This document shows positions 7,511 through 9,481 of a stretch of 9,481 nt of DNA, in pieces. Below the pieces are notes generated by a model. It searched no databases and was not told the DNA's origin. It saw only the letters and a list, made by a program, of their open reading frames with translations. The position numbers were made by a program, and so were the translations under genes. Numbering within the stretch: position 1 is the stretch's first letter; the number at the start of each line of letters is the position of its first letter. The stretch lies in assembly GCA_020428895.1 (NCBI GenBank), contig JAGQLZ010000051.1, positions 857 through 10,337 of the forward strand, written 5' to 3'. Source of the stretch: Candidatus Kaiserbacteria bacterium (GTDB lineage Bacteria; Patescibacteriota; Minisyncoccia; Phycocordibacterales; UBA918).

Positions 7511-7515
7511 GGGAG
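7511..7515 (+). promoter_or_regulatory. Shine-Dalgarno site GGGAG
   Basis: GGGAG ends 8 nt before the ATG at 7524 and fixes the start of the small membrane-protein gene. Most other genes in this window lack a recognisable Shine-Dalgarno sequence, so its presence here is distinctive. Confidence 0.6.
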
Positions 7516-7523
7516 TACACCCA

Positions 7524-7799
7524 ATGACTGTTCTTCATGTCGTTCTCATCTGGTTCGCCGGCATGGTCGCCCTGCGCGTCTACATCTACTTCGTGACCGA
7601 AACGTTTGGTTGCGCCAAACGCTTCCCCCACGAGTATCACTTCTTTACCTGGGGAATGCTCGATGATGAGCTCAATCGCTTCATCTATATCGTGCTCTGG
7701 CCACTCTTCGTGCCAGCGCGACTCCTCTATCTGACGATAGAGACGATAGCGGGTTGGTTTATCCGACTCATCACTGGCAGTTGGCCAGAGAAATCGTGA
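7524..7799 (+). CDS. Small hydrophobic membrane protein of unknown function, GC-rich codon use
   Basis: A 91-aa protein not recognised as any known family. Residues 3-25 form a hydrophobic, probably membrane-spanning segment. The centre (26-52) is polar with aromatic and His residues (FPHEYHFFTW) and one cysteine at 30. Residues 53-85 are again hydrophobic and aromatic (IYIVLWPLFVPARLLYL, then AGWFIRLITG), long enough for one or two membrane passes. The gene has its own strong promoter, a GGGAG site, a TGA stop and a terminator about 35 bp downstream, so it forms a complete single-gene unit. GC is about 55%, with C-ending codons (CTC, ATC, TTC, GTC) unlike the A/T-ending codons of its neighbours, which suggests acquisition or unusual selection. 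The opposite strand is also open, but that is explained by codon choice. Reality of the gene is likely; function is unknown. Confidence 0.68.
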   Translation: MTVLHVVLIWFAGMVALRVYIYFVTETFGCAKRFPHEYHFFTWGMLDDELNRFIYIVLWPLFVPARLLYLTIETIAGWFIRLITGSWPEKS

Positions 7800-7832
7800 C
7801 ACAGACTCGGCCGTGGCCACTGACCAGAAAAC

Positions 7833-7866
7833 GCCGCCCTTGCGCAAGCTTGGGCGGTTTCTTATT
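7833..7866 (+). terminator. Intrinsic terminator after the small membrane-protein gene
   Basis: CCGCCC (7834-7839) pairs with GGGCGG (7852-7857), extendable by a G-U pair. The 12-nt interior can form a short GC/GC stem with a GCAA tetraloop. The hairpin is followed by TTTCTTATTT (7858-7867), a usable U-rich tract. It ends the rightward transcript before the nusA promoter. Confidence 0.72.
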
Positions 7867-7881
7867 TACGTCGTGAAATAT

Positions 7882-7910
7882 TTGACGTCCGTGTGTGTAC
7901 ATAGTAATGT
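7882..7910 (+). promoter_or_regulatory. Possible nusA promoter
   Basis: TTGACG (7882-7887; 5 of 6) is followed after 17 bp by TAATGT (7905-7910), a weak -10 box keeping the important first, second and last bases. Transcription would begin near 7917, giving an 81-nt leader to nusA that includes the hairpin at 7926-7951. The -35 overlaps one arm of a small inverted repeat, ACGTC (7868-7872) and GACGT (7884-7888). Confidence 0.4.
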
Positions 7911-7925
7911 AGGCACAACGACTGT

Positions 7926-7957
7926 AATGCTCGGCCTCTCGGCCGGGCATTCTTGTT
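7926..7957 (+). terminator. Strong GC-rich hairpin in the presumed nusA leader, possible attenuator
   Basis: AATGCTCGGCC (7926-7936) pairs completely with GGCCGGGCATT (7941-7951), 11 bp with one G-U pair and a four-base TCTC loop. TTCTTGTT follows, a moderate U-rich stretch. It may act as a second terminator for read-through from the small gene or as an attenuator in the nusA 5' leader. NusA is known to autoregulate through leader termination in E. coli, so attenuation is plausible but not shown here. Confidence 0.55.
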
Positions 7958-7997
7958 GGATAAATTGATATTGATTTAGGAATTAAAGATTAATAAT

Positions 7998-9446
7998 ATG
8001 TTTGACTTAAAAGTTATAAACTCAGTTCTAGGAGAGCTTGAAGAAGAGCGCGGTATTCCTCGTGAGAGAATGATTGATGCTATCGAACAGTCCCTAGCTA
8101 CTGCTTACAAAAAAGAATTCGGAAAACGTGGCCAAATTATCACAGCTACTTTCGATTTAGATACTGGCAGCACTTCCTTTAACCAAGTAAAGTTGGTGGT
8201 TGATGAGAGCATGCTTAAACCAGAACCAGAACTTGATGAAGACGGTGAAGAAATTATTGTTGAAGAACCTGAAGAGGAAGAGGAGGGTGAAAAGAAAGTG
8301 CGTTTCGATGAAGAAAAGCACATCATGATTAACACCGCTCGGATGATTAAAAAGGATGTTGAAGTTGGCGAAGAGCTTATCTTCCCTCTAGAACCTAAAG
8401 ATGATTTTGGTCGGATCGCTGCACAAACTGCTAAACAAGTAATTGTTCAAAAGATTCGTGAGGCCGAAAAAGACTCAGCTTTGGCTGAATTTGGTCAAAA
8501 AGCTGGCGATATTATTATTGGTAGTGTACAGCGATTTGAGCGAGGAAATCTATATGTAGACCTTGGTCGAGTTACCGCTATCATGCCTTACGATGAACAG
8601 ATTCCTGGTGAACGATACAAACCAGGTGAACGTATTCGCGCTATTTTATTGGCAGTCGAAGAAACTCCACGTGGTATCTTCTTAAAACTATCGAGATCAC
8701 ATCCTGATTTTCTAGCTGGTCTATTTGCTATTGAAGCTCCCGAATTACAAAACGGTACTGTGGAAGTAAAGGCAATTGCTCGGGAAGCTGGGGCTCGTTC
8801 TAAAATTGCCGTTTATGCTTCAGACAACCACATAGATCCCGTTGGTTCTCTAGTTGGACAACGCGGTGTTAGAGTTTCGACTGTAATGAGTGAACTTGGT
8901 GGAGAGAAAATCGATATCATCGAGTGGTCTCCAGAAATTGAGGAATTTATTGAAGACGCACTATCACCAGCTCAAGTAATGGAAATTAAGATTGAGTCAG
9001 AACCAAACGAAGAAACTGGTGAGAGAGGACACGTAATTGCTGAGGTATCACCAGATCAACAGTCACTAGCAATTGGCCGTGGTGGACAAAATGTCCGGTT
9101 AGCAGCTAAGTTAACTGGCTGGAAGATAGATATTGTATCTGTTGGCGGCGAGGAGTTAGCAAAAGCTGACACTGACGGAGAAACAGAAATTAAGTCAGAA
9201 AGTATTGAAGGGGCTGATATTGATACTATCGAGAGTGATGACGCTACCACGACTAAACCAGACCTTGAAGAAATTCTTGAAGACGAAGACGATACAAAAG
9301 ATCGTGATATGACTGAGGACACAGAGGAGGAAGATGAAATTGATACTCCTGAAGAAGCTGAGGAACAATTAGCTGAGGCTCTTGATGAAGAAGTGGTTGA
9401 AGAAATTGAGGAAGAGGAAGCTGAGGAAGTAGAGAAAGATAAATAA
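7998..9446 (+). CDS. nusA: Transcription termination/antitermination factor NusA
   Basis: Binds RNA polymerase and nascent RNA to modulate pausing, termination and antitermination. In this 482-aa protein the N-terminal polymerase-binding domain (1-165) begins with a typical FDLKVINSVLGELEEERGI and ends in QTAKQVIVQKIREAEKD. It is interrupted by a strongly acidic insert (about 75-105). The S1 domain is about 168-235. KH1 (about 245-312) has DPVGSLVGQRGVRV with GQRG at 287-290, and KH2 (about 313-382) has LAIGRGGQNVRLAAKLTGW with GRGG at 360-363. Residues 385-482 form an acidic low-complexity tail where E. coli NusA has its two acidic repeats. ATG at 7998 is preceded only by a weak AAAGA 8 nt upstream. 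No rimP precedes it, and infB is not visible after it. Identification is very secure. Confidence 0.97.
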   Translation: MFDLKVINSVLGELEEERGIPRERMIDAIEQSLATAYKKEFGKRGQIITATFDLDTGSTSFNQVKLVVDESMLKPEPELDEDGEEIIVEEPEEEEEGEKKVRFDEEKHIMINTARMIKKDVEVGEELIFPLEPKDDFGRIAAQTAKQVIVQKIREAEKDSALAEFGQKAGDIIIGSVQRFERGNLYVDLGRVTAIMPYDEQIPGERYKPGERIRAILLAVEETPRGIFLKLSRSHPDFLAGLFAIEAPELQNGTVEVKAIAREAGARSKIAVYASDNHIDPVGSLVGQRGVRVSTVMSELGGEKIDIIEWSPEIEEFIEDALSPAQVMEIKIESEPNEETGERGHVIAEVSPDQQSLAIGRGGQNVRLAAKLTGWKIDIVSVGGEELAKADTDGETEIKSESIEGADIDTIESDDATTTKPDLEEILEDEDDTKDRDMTEDTEEEDEIDTPEEAEEQLAEALDEEVVEEIEEEEAEEVEKDK

Positions 9447-9465
9447 GTATAAAATACAAAAGAGC

Positions 9466-9481
9466 GGTGCCTAAAGGCACC
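9466..9481 (+). terminator. Hairpin downstream of nusA, probable terminator cut by the window edge
   Basis: GGTGCC (9466-9471) and GGCACC (9476-9481) form a perfect 6-bp stem with a TAAA loop, starting 19 nt after the nusA stop. An A-rich run (9450-9461) precedes it. The U tract expected after the stem would lie outside the window, so termination cannot be confirmed. If real, it separates nusA from whatever follows. Confidence 0.6.

Larger units (their letters stand above)
7505..7951. other. GC-rich island between the divergent pil and nusA units
   Basis: Hand counting gives about 56% GC over 7561-7860, against roughly 35-40% in sampled flanking 60-base blocks. The rise starts just after the promoter near 7505 and falls back to AT-rich DNA after the hairpin ending at 7951. 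It contains one small gene, its terminator, the presumed nusA promoter and a leader hairpin. No direct repeats, tRNA or transposase marks its edges, so its origin as an insertion is inferred only from composition. Confidence 0.5.

Noticed and set aside
7797..7799. UGA recoding as glycine, as in some CPR lineages
   Set aside because: No in-frame TGA occurs inside any conserved gene here, and the TGA ending the small gene sits where a stop is expected, followed by a terminator.
7500..7847. A 115-codon open frame on the minus strand opposite the small membrane-protein gene
   Set aside because: It is exactly in register with the plus-strand codons, so it stays open simply because the plus gene avoids TTA, CTA and TCA. 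It starts with TTG inside the terminator hairpin and has no promoter or SD, whereas the plus strand has all the signals.
7500..7960. Integron-type cassette (attC-like sites around the GC-rich gene)
   Set aside because: TAACC near 7501 and GTTGG near 7955 are only faintly like attC core sites; no paired R/L boxes, integrase or cassette array are present.
8105..8335. Minus-strand open frame of Ser-rich codons within nusA
   Set aside because: It is the antisense of the Glu/Asp-rich insert (GAA/GAG read backwards as TTC/CTC), a composition artefact within a secure gene.
9056..9480. Two overlapping minus-strand open frames opposite the nusA tail
   Set aside because: They are antisense of the acidic low-complexity tail, giving Ser-rich or Leu/Pro-rich nonsense, without start signals.

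Overview
This 9.5 kb window looks like a chromosomal segment of a Candidate Phyla Radiation bacterium (Patescibacteria, perhaps a Parcubacteria-like lineage). The assignment is an inference. It rests on low GC (under 40% outside one island), a compact type IV pilus (T4P) operon with large, fast-evolving prepilins and few Shine-Dalgarno (SD) sites, a cysteine-free PilB, and a NusA with an acidic insert and a long acidic tail. UGA behaves as a normal stop, so the window does not use the UGA=Gly code of Gracilibacteria/SR1.

Minus strand, read right to left (7366 down to 1): a tightly packed operon of pilB (assembly ATPase), pilC (inner-membrane platform), a 581-aa modular prepilin (PilV/GspI-like), a 211-aa prepilin (PilW/GspJ-like) and a 473-aa PilX/GspK-like protein. 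Junctions are 8 bp or less, and one is a 1-nt TAATG overlap. The three prepilin-like genes follow the I-J-K order of the tip-initiation complex in type II secretion and T4P systems. After a 59-bp gap comes tpiA (triosephosphate isomerase), cut by the left edge. It has an extended -10 box so close to its ATG that its mRNA would be essentially leaderless.

Centre (about 7379-7997): a divergent control region and a GC-rich island (about 56% GC by hand count over 7561-7860). The island carries one small, unrecognised membrane-protein gene (91 aa) with its own consensus-like promoter, a clear SD and an intrinsic terminator. A perfect 15-bp palindrome covers the -35 box of its promoter and is a candidate operator. 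A second strong GC-rich hairpin lies in the presumed nusA leader.

Plus strand, right (7998-9446): nusA, encoding the transcription elongation/termination factor with S1, KH1 and KH2 domains and a highly acidic C-terminal tail of about 100 residues. It is followed by a hairpin at the right edge that is probably its terminator.

Functionally, the left two thirds build a surface pilus or pseudopilus whose tip proteins are unusually elaborate and may be adhesive. The flanking tpiA and nusA are housekeeping genes. The least explained element is the small GC-rich gene cassette between the two divergent operons.
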